A stretch of DNA of 64,000 nucleotides from Azospirillum sp. TSH100 (GTDB lineage Bacteria > Pseudomonadota > Alphaproteobacteria > Azospirillales > Azospirillaceae), in contig NZ_CP039638.1 in NCBI RefSeq assembly GCF_004923295.1, positions 186,001 through 250,000 on the forward strand, written 5' to 3'. Under the pieces are notes generated by a model that saw nothing but the letters and a program-made list of their open reading frames with translations, searched no databases and was not told the DNA's origin. A program made the translations under genes and the position numbers. This document shows positions 17,092-26,450 of this stretch, piece by piece. Every line of letters starts with the position of its first letter. The stretch's first letter is position 1.

Positions 17092-18024
17092 ATGAGCAAG
17101 CCGGCCCGGTCGATGGCCCCGATCAGCGATGCCGACATCCGGCTGCTGCGCGTGTTCCGGACGGTGGTGGAGTGCGGCGGCTTCTCCGCCGCCGAGGTGG
17201 AGCTGAACATCAGCCGCGCCGCGATCAGCCAGCATATGGCCGATCTGGAGCGCCGGCTCGGCCTGACGCTGTGCTGGCGCGGGCGGGCGGGGTTCCGGCT
17301 GACGGAGGAGGGGCGGCTGGCCTATGAGGCGACGCTGCGCCTGCTCGCCAGCACCGAGAGTTTCCGCAGCGAGATCAACACGGTCCATCGCCGGCTGCGC
17401 GGCGAATTGAACATCGGCATCACCGACAACCTCGTCACCATGCCGCAGATGCGGGTGACCCACGCGCTGCGCGGCCTCAAACAGCTGGCGCCGGAGGTCC
17501 GGGTCAACATCCGCATGATCCCGCCCAACGAGATCGAGCGCGGCGTGCTGGACGGGCAGCTGCATGTCGGCGTCGTCCCGGTCCGCCGGGGGCTGCCGGG
17601 GCTGGTCGGGCTGCCGCTTTATCAGGAGGAGTCGCTGCTCTATTGCGGCGAGGGCCATCCGCTGTTCGACCGGGCCGACGGCACAGTGACAGGGGAGGAG
17701 GTCGAGGCGGCCGACGCGGTGGCGCCGACCCAGGCGCAGCTTCCCCATGAGCTGAACAACACCGCCACTGCCACCGACCGCGAGGGGGTGGCGTTCCTGA
17801 TCCTGACCGGCTGCTATGTCGGCTTCCTGCCTGTCCACTACGCCCGGCAATGGGTCGAGCGCGGCATGATGCGGGCGCTGCTGCCCGGCACCTACCGCCA
17901 TGCCCTGGAGTTCCAGGTGGTGACGAAGAAGGGCGCCCAGCCGAATCTGGTGCTGGAACGCTTCCTGGAAGTCCTGCGCGGCAATGGCAATGAGGGCGGC
18001 AACGGGGGCGGCGAGGGCGCCTGA
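17092..18024 (+). CDS. LysR-family transcriptional regulator
   Basis: A 310-residue LysR protein. The winged helix is at residues 16-75 (IRLLRVFRTVVECGGFSAAEVELNISRAAISQHMADLERRLG), followed by the linker helix and a periplasmic-binding-protein-like effector domain (LNIGITDNLVTMP through about residue 295). It is divergent from the transaminase/mmsA operon with 154 bases between, the normal arrangement for a LysR activator and its target. The inducer is probably an omega-amino acid or its semialdehyde (inference). The C-terminus is Gly/Asn-rich. Confidence 0.88.
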   Translation: MSKPARSMAPISDADIRLLRVFRTVVECGGFSAAEVELNISRAAISQHMADLERRLGLTLCWRGRAGFRLTEEGRLAYEATLRLLASTESFRSEINTVHRRLRGELNIGITDNLVTMPQMRVTHALRGLKQLAPEVRVNIRMIPPNEIERGVLDGQLHVGVVPVRRGLPGLVGLPLYQEESLLYCGEGHPLFDRADGTVTGEEVEAADAVAPTQAQLPHELNNTATATDREGVAFLILTGCYVGFLPVHYARQWVERGMMRALLPGTYRHALEFQVVTKKGAQPNLVLERFLEVLRGNGNEGGNGGGEGA

Positions 18025-18044
18025 TCGCGCCAACCGCTTGCCGC

Positions 18045-20375
18045 CTACCGCTTGCCGTTGCGCCGTCCGGCTCCGGCCTCACCGTCCAGCATGTCCTCGC
18101 CCAGTGCGTGCAGGACGGCGCCGGCGGCCAGGGTGCGTTCCTCGTCGCCGATCTGCATGCTTATGGGATCACCGCCGGCGCTGGTCGCCGTCGCCTCGCC
18201 GGCGAAGCGGACCGTCACCTCGCGATGGGCGAAGCGGATGCCCTCGCGGCGGAACAGGGCGTGGAGTTCCTGATAGACCCGCTTGCGGATCTCCCACTGG
18301 TCGCCGGGCCGGGTCATGAACTTGACGCGGAGGATCATCGCGGAGTCCTCCATCTGGATGACGCCCTGCGACTTCAGCGGCTGGAGGAACTTCGGCCCCA
18401 GATCGGGATCGTCCAGCAGCGCCTGCCCCAGCTGCTTGATGTGCTTGCGCACCTTCTCGACATCGGTGTCGTAGGTGATGCGCAGCGGCAGCTTCATGAT
18501 GACCCAGTCGCGCGAATAGTTGGTCAGCTGGTGGATCTCGCCGAAGGGGACGGTGTGCAGCGGGCCGCGATGATGGCGCAGCTGCATCGAGCGCACCGAG
18601 ATCTTCTCCACCGTGCCGCGGATGGCGCCGATCTCGATGTACTCGCCCTTGCGGAAGGCGTCGTCGATCAGGAAGAAGGCGCCGGAGAAGATGTCGCGGA
18701 TCAGCGTCTGCGCGCCGAAACCGATGGCGATGCCGGCCACACCCGCCCCGGCGAACAGCGGCGCGATGTTGACGCCCAGATCCATCAGCACGTTGAGCAG
18801 GATGGCGCCGATGATCGACAGCAGGATGAAGTTGCGCACCAGCGGCAGCAGCGTCGCCAGCCGGCTGGCTGAGCCGTGGCCGCCGCCCTCGTCACCGGGA
18901 ATGGCGCCGGGGGTCGGCCCTTCCTCGGCGATCCGGCGGTCGATCCAGATGCGGACGCCGTGATAGGCGACGTAGCCGATCAGGCAGACCGTCATGATGC
19001 TGATGAGACGGTCGGCCGCATCGCCGTGCATCCGCGGGACGTTCCACACCGACAGGGTCACCGCCACCCCGGCGGCGGCGGCGAGGATGCCGGCCACCCG
19101 CCGGGCCAGCGCCTCGTAGCTGTCGAGGGTGGCGGGCCGCGGGGCCTCCGCAGGGTGGCTGCCGTCCGGCGCTCCCTCCGGGCTCTCCTCCAGCGGCCGC
19201 CACAGGGTGCGGCGCTGGTGGAACAGCCATTCGGTGGCATAGGTGACGCTGGCATAGACGGCGAGGATCGCCCCGGCGACCGCATAGGCGCCGATCAGCA
19301 GCGGCAGCTCGGTCGGCCAGCCCAGGATCAGGCGGTTGACCAGCGTCCCCCAGGCATAGGCGAAATACGCCACCACCACCGGAAACCACAGGCGCAAGGT
19401 CAGCCGTTCCAGTGGCGCCACCGTCGCAATCGGGCGCCCGGCGAGGAAGGCGCGCTCGACCGTCTGCCGGTTGGCGGCGAGGGCTCCGACCGTCGCCAGC
19501 ACGGTCAGCAGGCCGAACAGCGCAACCAGCACCGCATGCGGGTCATAGGGCATCCCCAGCGCCTCAAGCCAGACGGTGCTGCTCATCAGGGCGACGCCGA
19601 CCGCACCGCTGGCGGTCAGGTCGCGCCGCAGCCGGCGGACGGCCGGCGCCACCCCGGCGTCCGCGACCGCACCGGGGGGCATCACCAGCCGCCAGAACAG
19701 GGCGATGGCCCAGACCAGCAGATAGCCGACACCGGCGATGATGACGGTCTTTTCGGTCATCGGTGTCGGGTCCGGGATCACCACGGTGGCGAGCCCGAAG
19801 CCGATCAGCGTGGCGAGCAGCATGCCGCCGAGTGTCAGCAGGGCATGGGCCACCAGACGGGGAAAGCGGGCGGCCAGCACCGATCCGCCCGGCCTCGGCT
19901 CGGTGGGGCGGGGCAGCAGGCGGCGGGCGACCGGCCGTTGATAGACGAGATGCTGCACCCCGTGGCCGGCCGCCATCAGGGCGAAGGTCAGGCCGATGAT
20001 CCGCAGGAAATACACTGGCTCGCCGGTCGGGCTCTGGGCGGTCAGGGTGGTGACGATGGCCGAAGGAATCCGGGGCGTGGCGCGCAGCCGCTTGGCGAGC
20101 TTGCCGCGGAACCCGGCCATCCGGTCGCGCCCCTCGCTGAGCATCTGCATCATCATGCCGTCGGCCGTGTCGGCGGCAGCGGCGGGCTGGGTGGGTGCGG
20201 CCTGAGGCGGAGCGGCCGGGGGCGCAGGCGCGGGTATGGCGGTCTGGGGCGCCGCCGCCAGCACTGGTGCGGCCGGCGACAGCGCCAGCAGAAGCAGCAG
20301 CATCACCGCCCGAAGCCGGATCGGCCACCGGAGGCGCAAGGGGAAGGCTCTGGTGGGGAGCGGTGCGGTCGGCAT
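18045..20375 (-). CDS. Large mechanosensitive channel protein (MscS family)
   Basis: A 776-residue MscS-type channel. The ATG at 20373-20375 gives a signal-peptide-like start (basic LRLRWPIRLR, then AVMLLLLLALS, cleavage near VLAAAP). A Pro/Ala-rich periplasmic stretch follows, then about ten membrane helices and the MscS core at the C-terminal third: pore helix LFAGAGVAGIAIGFGAQTLI, beta domain GEYIEIGAIRGTVEKISVRSMQLR and the C-terminal alpha/beta domain. It opens under membrane tension to release solutes in hypo-osmotic shock. It is the last gene of an envelope cluster behind a DUF1345 gene. A further in-frame extension to 20591 has no signal and overlaps a palindromic repeat, so I reject it. 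Confidence 0.9.
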   Translation of the reverse strand: MPTAPLPTRAFPLRLRWPIRLRAVMLLLLLALSPAAPVLAAAPQTAIPAPAPPAAPPQAAPTQPAAAADTADGMMMQMLSEGRDRMAGFRGKLAKRLRATPRIPSAIVTTLTAQSPTGEPVYFLRIIGLTFALMAAGHGVQHLVYQRPVARRLLPRPTEPRPGGSVLAARFPRLVAHALLTLGGMLLATLIGFGLATVVIPDPTPMTEKTVIIAGVGYLLVWAIALFWRLVMPPGAVADAGVAPAVRRLRRDLTASGAVGVALMSSTVWLEALGMPYDPHAVLVALFGLLTVLATVGALAANRQTVERAFLAGRPIATVAPLERLTLRLWFPVVVAYFAYAWGTLVNRLILGWPTELPLLIGAYAVAGAILAVYASVTYATEWLFHQRRTLWRPLEESPEGAPDGSHPAEAPRPATLDSYEALARRVAGILAAAAGVAVTLSVWNVPRMHGDAADRLISIMTVCLIGYVAYHGVRIWIDRRIAEEGPTPGAIPGDEGGGHGSASRLATLLPLVRNFILLSIIGAILLNVLMDLGVNIAPLFAGAGVAGIAIGFGAQTLIRDIFSGAFFLIDDAFRKGEYIEIGAIRGTVEKISVRSMQLRHHRGPLHTVPFGEIHQLTNYSRDWVIMKLPLRITYDTDVEKVRKHIKQLGQALLDDPDLGPKFLQPLKSQGVIQMEDSAMILRVKFMTRPGDQWEIRKRVYQELHALFRREGIRFAHREVTVRFAGEATATSAGGDPISMQIGDEERTLAAGAVLHALGEDMLDGEAGAGRRNGKR

Positions 20376-20480
20376 GGCCTTGCGTCGCGAAGCGTGGCGG
20401 TCAATCCCAGGAGAGTAGCGCAGATCGCGCGGCCGGGAAGCCTCTCCTGCGAGTCCGGTCGGGAGGTGCCGCATATGGCT

Positions 20481-20501
20481 CCCTCTCCCGGGGGGAGAGG
20501 G
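20481..20501. repeat. Dispersed palindrome, copy 2
   Basis: CCCTCTCCC, a 3-base loop, then GGGAGAGGG, followed by GGGATCTT. It sits between the MscS and DUF1345 genes and shares its flank with the copy at 2411, so the repeated unit is longer than the stem. Confidence 0.6.
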
Positions 20502-20517
20502 GGATCTTTTCCTGCGC

Positions 20518-21168
20518 CTAACTGACCAGCCCGGCGGCCAGATTGACGCCCAGCGCCAGCACCGCGGTGTTGAACAGGAAGGACAGGGCACCGTGCATCA
20601 GCACCAGACGGCGCATGCCGGCGCCGCGGGTGGTCACGTCGGACACCTGCGCCGTCATGCCGACGGTGAAGCTGAAATAGAGGAACTCCAGGTAATCCGG
20701 CGCGTCGTTGCCCGGGAAATCCAGGCTGCGCGGCTGGTCCGCCCGGCCGTCCAGCCAATAATCGTGGGCGTAATGTTGGGCGAAGAAGACGTGCAGGAAG
20801 CCCCAGGACAGCAGGACCGTCACCGCCGACAGGACCGCCGCCATCCCCTCATGCGGGGAGCCCTTGGCCGACACCAGCTCCGCCACGATGGCGACCAGCG
20901 CCGCCAGCGAGGCCAGCATCGCCCCCGCCAGCACCCCCCATTTGCCGGGGTCGAGCAGCTTGGCCCGCCGGCGCATCGACGCCACCGTGGCCCGGCTCAT
21001 CAGGATGCTGGCCAGCAGGATGTAGGCGGCGACGCCGCAATCCCAGCCGATCAGCAGGGCGGTCGTCGGTCGCAGCCAGACGGCGGCGGCGCCTCCGGCC
21101 AGCAGGGCGATCACCAGCGCTCCGCTCAGCGATGGGCGGTTGCGGAGATGGGTCAGGCTGCGTCGCAT
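20518..21168 (-). CDS. DUF1345 membrane protein
   Basis: A 216-residue inner-membrane protein with about five helices: two near residues 15-55, then about 75-98, 112-130, and a C-terminal pair. The conserved segment DAPDYLEFLYFSFTVGMTAQVSDV identifies DUF1345, a family of unknown function whose FxYFSFTxGMTxQxSDV region recalls ion-channel pore loops. It lies between the MscS-type channel and the DedA-ATP-grasp gene on the same strand, so the three may share a role in envelope or ion homeostasis. The function is not established. Confidence 0.85.
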   Translation of the reverse strand: MRRSLTHLRNRPSLSGALVIALLAGGAAAVWLRPTTALLIGWDCGVAAYILLASILMSRATVASMRRRAKLLDPGKWGVLAGAMLASLAALVAIVAELVSAKGSPHEGMAAVLSAVTVLLSWGFLHVFFAQHYAHDYWLDGRADQPRSLDFPGNDAPDYLEFLYFSFTVGMTAQVSDVTTRGAGMRRLVLMHGALSFLFNTAVLALGVNLAAGLVS

Positions 21169-21208
21169 CTTGTCTCCACCGACGGCGTGCGGCGATGCGC
21201 ACGCCTGT

Positions 21209-22927
21209 TCAGTTGGAGGCGGGATAGAGCGGAAGCAAGGTCTGCTGGCGGCGCTGGTAGCGGACCAGCTCCAACGCGGTCAGCGGCTGCGCCCCCGCCG
21301 CCCGGCAGGCGTCGGCGACCTCGAACATCAGCGCCTGCTGGTGGAACAGGGTGGTGTAGGCATCGCCCAGCCTGAACTCCGGATCCCACATGTGGATGGC
21401 TTCGGCTCCGGCGCCGTTCACCTCGATGATGCGGAAATCCTCGCCCACCGCCAGCCGCTCCACCGAAGCGAAGCGCACGTCGAAACGGCCGAAATGGAAG
21501 CCAGGCATCTGGTCGGCGATCTCGTCGAAGCGCGCGGTCAGCGTCGCCGTGACATGGCCGCAGGCATCCTTGTACAGGCCGCCGACGCGGCTGCTGCCGA
21601 CCAGCGACAGCCGCACCGTGCGTCCGGCCTCCGGCACCTCGTCCAGCCGGTCGGCCAGCGCCTCGTGATGCAGGTCGGCCTTCCAGGAGGCGCGCGGATC
21701 GGCGGCGATCAGCTGGCGCAGGGTGGAGCGGCCGTCGCCCACCACATGCGGGTAATAGCGGAAGGTCATCGAGAAGATGCGCCCGTGCCGCTCTCCCGGC
21801 TTGCGGACGTAGAAGATACCGGCCTCGCCGGCGTAGGGCACATGTTCCTGCAGGATCAGCCGGACATCGGCCGGGAAGCCGCGCAGATAATCGCAGAGGT
21901 CGGCGGCGTCGCGCACCAGCCGCACGCCGATGCCGCGCCAGCCGATGTCCGGCTTGGCGACCAGCGGGAAGGACAGTCCGGCGCCCGACGCCAGCGAGTC
22001 GAGCTGGGCCGGGGTCAGCGACGGGCGGTTGACCAGGGCGACGGATTTGGCGGCCCATTTGCGCGCCTCCGGCCCGATCAGATCCATGCAGGCGATCTTC
22101 GATTCGCCCAGCAGCCCGCCCGCCTCGATCGACGGATTGGCGGCGGTCGGCAGGGACAGGCTGCGGTAGCGGACACCCAACGCGAACCATTGCACCACCA
22201 GCGGGATATAGAACAGCAGCGGCGGGATGCGCTCGGCCCAGCCGATGGTGCGGGCGCCGGCCGGCACCACCGGCAGGCCGGGCAGGGCGATGGCGCGCGG
22301 GGTCGGGCTGCCGTGCAGCGCATCGCGCAATGCCTCGGGCAGCAGCGGCTCCAGCTTCGCCCGGATGCGGCCGAACAGCGCACGCGCGATCGACTGCGCC
22401 CGCTTGGTGCGCAGGATCACCAGCAGCGCGGCACAGCCGATGCCGATCACCTGGACCTGCAGTGCCGCCGCCTCCAGCGACGAGGTCATCAGCGTCAGCA
22501 GCAGCCCGACATGCACGCCGGCGGTGGCGAGCGTGATGGCGACGAAGCGCAGGAGCGGCACCCGCATCACACCGCAGGCGAAATAGGTGGGGAACAAGAC
22601 GCCGGGCACCAGACGGCAAGTCACCAGCGTCGGCAGCAGGTTCCTCTGCAAGGCGCCGCGGCAGCGTTCAAGCATAGGTCCTTCGGTCCGCCGGCGGATC
22701 CAACTGATCCGCAGAGACAATAGTCCGAGGACATAAATGAACAAATCGCCGATAACAATCCCACACAGCAGCGTGATGGCGGTAACGCCGATGCTGACGG
22801 TGCCGACGCTGACGAGGCTCGCGCCGACCGCAATTGCAACGTCTTCGTGCAGAAGCGTAAGCAAAGCAAGGCCCAGCAACAGGGGAAAACCAGCGAAAGC
22901 GGTTATTGGTTGCAGTGCAGCAAACAC
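21209..22927 (-). CDS. DedA/VTT membrane domain fused to an ATP-grasp domain
   Basis: A 572-residue two-part protein. Residues 1-180 are a DedA/SNARE-associated (VTT) membrane domain with the family signature CRLVPG, then FPTYFACGVMRVPLLRF, and several hydrophobic helices. After a hinge (about 180-230), residues 235-560 form an ATP-grasp domain: LSFPLVAKPDIGWRGIG (phosphate-binding lysine), RLILQEHVPYAGEAGIFYVR, GRFDVRFASVERL, and the Mg-ligand motif FRIIEVNGAGAE. DedA proteins move lipid carriers such as undecaprenyl phosphate; ATP-grasp enzymes join acids to amines. The combined reaction is unknown. The start is a GTG with a weak ribosome site. The DedA half is less GC-rich than its surroundings. 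Confidence 0.82.
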   Translation of the reverse strand: MFAALQPITAFAGFPLLLGLALLTLLHEDVAIAVGASLVSVGTVSIGVTAITLLCGIVIGDLFIYVLGLLSLRISWIRRRTEGPMLERCRGALQRNLLPTLVTCRLVPGVLFPTYFACGVMRVPLLRFVAITLATAGVHVGLLLTLMTSSLEAAALQVQVIGIGCAALLVILRTKRAQSIARALFGRIRAKLEPLLPEALRDALHGSPTPRAIALPGLPVVPAGARTIGWAERIPPLLFYIPLVVQWFALGVRYRSLSLPTAANPSIEAGGLLGESKIACMDLIGPEARKWAAKSVALVNRPSLTPAQLDSLASGAGLSFPLVAKPDIGWRGIGVRLVRDAADLCDYLRGFPADVRLILQEHVPYAGEAGIFYVRKPGERHGRIFSMTFRYYPHVVGDGRSTLRQLIAADPRASWKADLHHEALADRLDEVPEAGRTVRLSLVGSSRVGGLYKDACGHVTATLTARFDEIADQMPGFHFGRFDVRFASVERLAVGEDFRIIEVNGAGAEAIHMWDPEFRLGDAYTTLFHQQALMFEVADACRAAGAQPLTALELVRYQRRQQTLLPLYPASN

Positions 22928-23190
22928 GGGCGGGGTGTCCGTTGGGTAGGTGGCGGCTACGGTGCCGTCGGCAAAATTGCATAGGAAATGGTAAGCTTCA
23001 CGTTAAAACTTTTATGGAACCGTGCGACATAGCGACTGTTTCTTTTGGGCCATATAGAAACGTTATAGCTATGATAGAAAATATGTGTTTGCAGCTATGA
23101 CGCCGGCACGGCACAGTGCGTTCCAATTGATGACCGGCCAATCGGCAATCAATGGCCGAGCCGCCGCATGACACGATCAGGAGACGCACC
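22928..23190. promoter_or_regulatory. AT-rich divergent control region
   Basis: A 263-base gap between the divergent DedA-ATP-grasp and glutaryl-CoA dehydrogenase genes. It is AT-rich at 22990-23100 (for example TTAAAACTTTTATGG and GTTATAGCTATGATAG), unlike most of the window, so it should hold promoters for both. An ATTGAT/ATCAAT inverted pair (about 23129-23152) is present. I recognise no named operator. Confidence 0.4.
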
Positions 23191-24369
23191 GTGCAGAGCA
23201 TCCAGTGGGACGACGCCTTCCTCCTTGAATCCCAGCTGACCGAGGATGAGAAGCTGGTGCGCGACAGCGCCCGCGCCTACTGCCAGGACCGGCTGCAACC
23301 CCGTGTCATCTCCGCCTTCCGCGAGGAGCGGTTCGACCGCGAGATCATGACCGAGATGGGCGAACTGGGCCTGCTCGGTCCGACCATCCCGGAGGAGTAT
23401 GGCGGGCCGGGCGTCAGCCACGTCGCCTACGGTCTGGTCGCCCGCGAGGTCGAGCGGGTCGACAGCGGCTACCGCTCCGCCATGTCGGTGCAGTCCTCGC
23501 TGGTCATGCACCCGATCTATTCCTACGGCAACGAAGAGCAGAAGAAGAAGTGGCTGCCGCGTCTGGCCACCGGCGAGCTGGTCGGCTGCTTCGGCCTGAC
23601 CGAGCCGGACCACGGCTCCGATCCCGGCGGCATGAAGACCCGCGCCACCAAGGTCGACGGCGGCTATCTGCTGTCCGGCTCGAAGATGTGGATCACCAAC
23701 TCCCCGATCGCCGACCTCGCCGTCGTCTGGGCGAAGTCGGACGCCCATGACAACAAGATCAAGGGCTTCGTGGTCGAGCGCGGGACCAAGGGCTTCTCCA
23801 CCCCGAAGATCGAGGGCAAGCTGTCGTTGCGCTCGTCGATCACCGGCGAGATCGTGCTGGACGAGGCCTTCGTCCCCGACGAGAACCTGCTGCCCAACGT
23901 GACGGGGCTGGGCGGTCCGTTCGGCTGCCTGAACAAGGCGCGCTACGGCATCGCCTGGGGCGTGCTGGGGGCTGCGGAGTTCTGCTGGCACGCCGCCCGC
24001 CAGTACACGCTGGACCGCAAGCAGTTCGGCCGTCCGCTGGCCCAGACCCAGCTGGTCCAGAAGAAGCTGGCCGACATGATGACGGAGATCACGCTCGGCC
24101 TCCAGGCCTGCCTGCGGGTCGGCCGCATGATGGACGACGGCAGCTGGTCGCCGGAAGCCATCTCGCTGATCAAGCGCAACAACTGCGGCAAGGCGCTCGA
24201 CATCGCCCGCGTCGCCCGCGACATGCACGGCGGCAACGGCATCTCCGAAGAATTCCAGGTCATCCGCCACATGGTGAACCTGGAGACGGTGAACACCTAC
24301 GAAGGCACCCACGATGTCCACGCCCTGATCCTGGGCCGGGCGCAGACGGGCCTCCAGGCGTTCTTCTAA
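23191..24369 (+). CDS. gcdH: Glutaryl-CoA dehydrogenase
   Basis: A 392-residue flavin acyl-CoA dehydrogenase that oxidises and decarboxylates glutaryl-CoA to crotonyl-CoA in lysine, tryptophan and benzoate breakdown. The GTG at 23191 is preceded by AGGAG at seven bases; the upstream ATG-type start at 23152 lacks one. Family marks are GCFGLTEPDHGSDPGGM, SGSKMWITNSPIADL, RYGIAWGVLGAAEF and the catalytic glutamate in NTYEGTHDVHALILGR (residue 371), which together separate GcdH from other acyl-CoA dehydrogenases. It is a single gene followed by a strong terminator. Length is normal. Confidence 0.95.
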   Translation: MQSIQWDDAFLLESQLTEDEKLVRDSARAYCQDRLQPRVISAFREERFDREIMTEMGELGLLGPTIPEEYGGPGVSHVAYGLVAREVERVDSGYRSAMSVQSSLVMHPIYSYGNEEQKKKWLPRLATGELVGCFGLTEPDHGSDPGGMKTRATKVDGGYLLSGSKMWITNSPIADLAVVWAKSDAHDNKIKGFVVERGTKGFSTPKIEGKLSLRSSITGEIVLDEAFVPDENLLPNVTGLGGPFGCLNKARYGIAWGVLGAAEFCWHAARQYTLDRKQFGRPLAQTQLVQKKLADMMTEITLGLQACLRVGRMMDDGSWSPEAISLIKRNNCGKALDIARVARDMHGGNGISEEFQVIRHMVNLETVNTYEGTHDVHALILGRAQTGLQAFF

Positions 24370-24383
24370 GGGTGTGAAACGCC

Positions 24384-24404
24384 CTCTCCCGCCCCGGGAG
24401 AGGG
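24384..24404. repeat. Dispersed palindrome, copy 3
   Basis: CCCTCTCCCG and CGGGAGAGGG form a short-loop hairpin just after gcdH, followed by a second pair, CCCGCCGT and ACGGCGGG. Same core as the copies at 2411 and 20481. Confidence 0.6.
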
Positions 24405-24484
24405 AGGGGCCCGCCGTGGAACGGCGGGAGGGTGAGGGGTGCTCCGAGGACCGGTGTGGTTGCGGGTTGCTCGGAGTCGTCCTG

Positions 24485-24548
24485 TCCTCTCCCGCCCGGC
24501 AACGCCGGGTCTTCCCTCCTTCTCCCAGGGCGGGAGAGGAGGTTTTTT
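24485..24548 (+). terminator. Rho-independent terminator of gcdH
   Basis: CCTCTCCCGCCC (24486-24497) pairs with GGGCGGGAGAGG (24528-24539), with a small inner hairpin, and is followed by TTTTTT at 24543-24548. The T run overlaps the stop codon of the convergent chemoreceptor gene, so the element ends both transcripts. It also contains the core of the dispersed palindrome. Confidence 0.8.
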
Positions 24549-26220
24549 AGGTGCCCGTCGCCTGCTGGCGCACCTCGGTCAGGAAGCGTTCGACCTCCGC
24601 CGCCAGAGCGCGGGTCTGGCCGGACAGTCCGCGGGCGGCGTCCTGCACGCCAAGCGCGGTGCTGCCGGCGCTCTCCGCCGTGTGAGCCAGGGCGGCGATG
24701 GTGGCCGACACGTCCTGGGTGCCGAGTGCCGCCATCTCCACCGCCCGCGCGATCTCCTGGGTGGCGGAGTTCTGTTCCTGCACCGACTGGGTGATGGTGC
24801 CGGAAATGCCGTCGATCTCGGTGATGGTCGCGCCGATGGCGCCGATGGCGTCGGCGGCCTCGCGGGTCACCGACTGCATGGCGTTGACCTGGGCGGCGAT
24901 CTCGTCGGTGGCCTTGGCTGTCTGGTCAGCCAGTCCCTTCACCTCGGTCGCCACCACGGCGAAGCCCTTGCCGGCCTCGCCCGCCCGCGCCGCCTCGATG
25001 GTGGCGTTCAGCGCCAAGAGGTTGGTCTGCTTGGCGATGGCGTGGATCAGCCCGACCACCTGACCGATGCGTTCGGCGTTGGCGATCAGGCCCTGCACGG
25101 TGGCGTTGGTGCGATCGGTGTGGGACACCGCCTCGCCTGCGATGCGGGCGGAATGGCCGACCTGTTCGGTGATGCCGCCGATCGAACTGGCCAGTTCGGT
25201 CGCCGCCGCCGCCGCCGAGCGGACGTTGGACTGGATGTCGTCGGATTCGCGGGCGACGTTGCGGGTCTGGCTCGACGCCTCGCCCACCACCATCGCCATG
25301 CGGTCGGCGCTGTCGGCCATGCCGGCGGCCGACTCGGCGATGCCCTCGACCAGACGCTTCACCGTGCCCTGGAAGCGGTCGGCAAGGTCGAGCAGGGCGG
25401 CACGCTTGGCCTGTTCCGCCTTGGCGTCGGCTTCGGTCTGGGCCGCGTGCATGCGCTCGATGGCGCGGGCGTTGTCGCGGAAGACGGTGACCGATCCGGC
25501 CATGGCGCCGATCTCGTCGGAGCGGCCGGTGCCGGGCACCTCGATGGCGGTGTCGCCGTCGGCAAGCCGCGCCATCGCCGCTGACATGGCGCGCAGCGGG
25601 TGGATGACGATGCGGCCGAGCAGGAGGTTCAGCAGCGCGATCTGCACCACCAGCGCGATCAGGCAGATGGCGATCTGGTTGCGCATCTGGGTGGCGATGG
25701 CGTCGATCTGCTGCTCCAGACTCCAGGCGATCTGGAGGGCCCCGACCAGCCGGTTGCTCTTGCCGGTCACCACCGGCACCGTCACGACGATGTGCCCGTT
25801 GGCCGAGCGGCTCTGCGCCCCCTTGCCGGCCAGCACCGCCTCGATCAGATCCTGGTCCGCCTTCAGGTCGTATTTGGTGAAGCGCGGGTTGGAGAAGTCG
25901 GCGAGCGTGCCGGCCGCCGTCGCAGCGCGCAGCGAGGCGAGCTGGACCTCGTTGCTGCCGGCCAGCGGCATGAACTCCGTCTCGATGGAGGCGCCGTCGC
26001 CGGCGACGAAGCTGGTCTTGGTGGCGTTCGCCAGCATGTCGGTCTTGACGCGGGCGTCGTGCGTCGCCAGCCGCACCGCGTCGTCATACTGCATCTTGGC
26101 CTGCAGCCCCATGATGACGATGAATCCGCCGACGATCGCCGCCACGAAAGCCGCCGTCACCTTGCGGCCGACGCTCCAGAACCGCCGCGGCCGGGATGCG
26201 GCCGCCTTGTCCACTGCCAT
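24547..26220 (-). CDS. Methyl-accepting chemotaxis protein
   Basis: A 557-residue chemoreceptor. The ATG at 26218-26220 follows GAAGG by nine bases. A membrane helix at about residues 21-40 (VTAAFVAAIVGGFIVIMGLQ) and another near 190-212 (ICLIALVVQIALLNLLLG) flank a periplasmic sensing domain of about 145 residues. HAMP follows (RAMSAAMARLADGDTAIEVPG), then the signalling domain with the tip AIAKQTNLLALNATIEAARAGEAGKGFAVVA. It passes ligand binding to CheA/CheW. The ligand is unknown. It is a single gene, convergent with gcdH. Confidence 0.93.
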   Translation of the reverse strand: MAVDKAAASRPRRFWSVGRKVTAAFVAAIVGGFIVIMGLQAKMQYDDAVRLATHDARVKTDMLANATKTSFVAGDGASIETEFMPLAGSNEVQLASLRAATAAGTLADFSNPRFTKYDLKADQDLIEAVLAGKGAQSRSANGHIVVTVPVVTGKSNRLVGALQIAWSLEQQIDAIATQMRNQIAICLIALVVQIALLNLLLGRIVIHPLRAMSAAMARLADGDTAIEVPGTGRSDEIGAMAGSVTVFRDNARAIERMHAAQTEADAKAEQAKRAALLDLADRFQGTVKRLVEGIAESAAGMADSADRMAMVVGEASSQTRNVARESDDIQSNVRSAAAAATELASSIGGITEQVGHSARIAGEAVSHTDRTNATVQGLIANAERIGQVVGLIHAIAKQTNLLALNATIEAARAGEAGKGFAVVATEVKGLADQTAKATDEIAAQVNAMQSVTREAADAIGAIGATITEIDGISGTITQSVQEQNSATQEIARAVEMAALGTQDVSATIAALAHTAESAGSTALGVQDAARGLSGQTRALAAEVERFLTEVRQQATGT

Positions 26221-26450
26221 GCTCTTGTCCCTTCCCGTGCGGATGCCCTGCTGCGTCGCCGGCCGCGGAGGCACGACGATCCAGTCGCCGGCAAGACCGG
26301 CGTTCGCTGTCGAAGCGTCAACGAATTGCAAAATTTAAATGGTATTGTAACAGGATGTCATGGTCTGCGCCATGATCTTCTTCTCTGACTTTTGGATGAT
26401 TACCGATTTCGACGGCAATCCCAAAGTCTTGTATGGGCGTGCTTAAAGTG

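Noticed and set aside
24370..24546. CRISPR-like or phage attachment site after gcdH
   Set aside because: The repeated blocks are inverted, not regularly spaced direct repeats, and match the dispersed palindrome family and a terminator.
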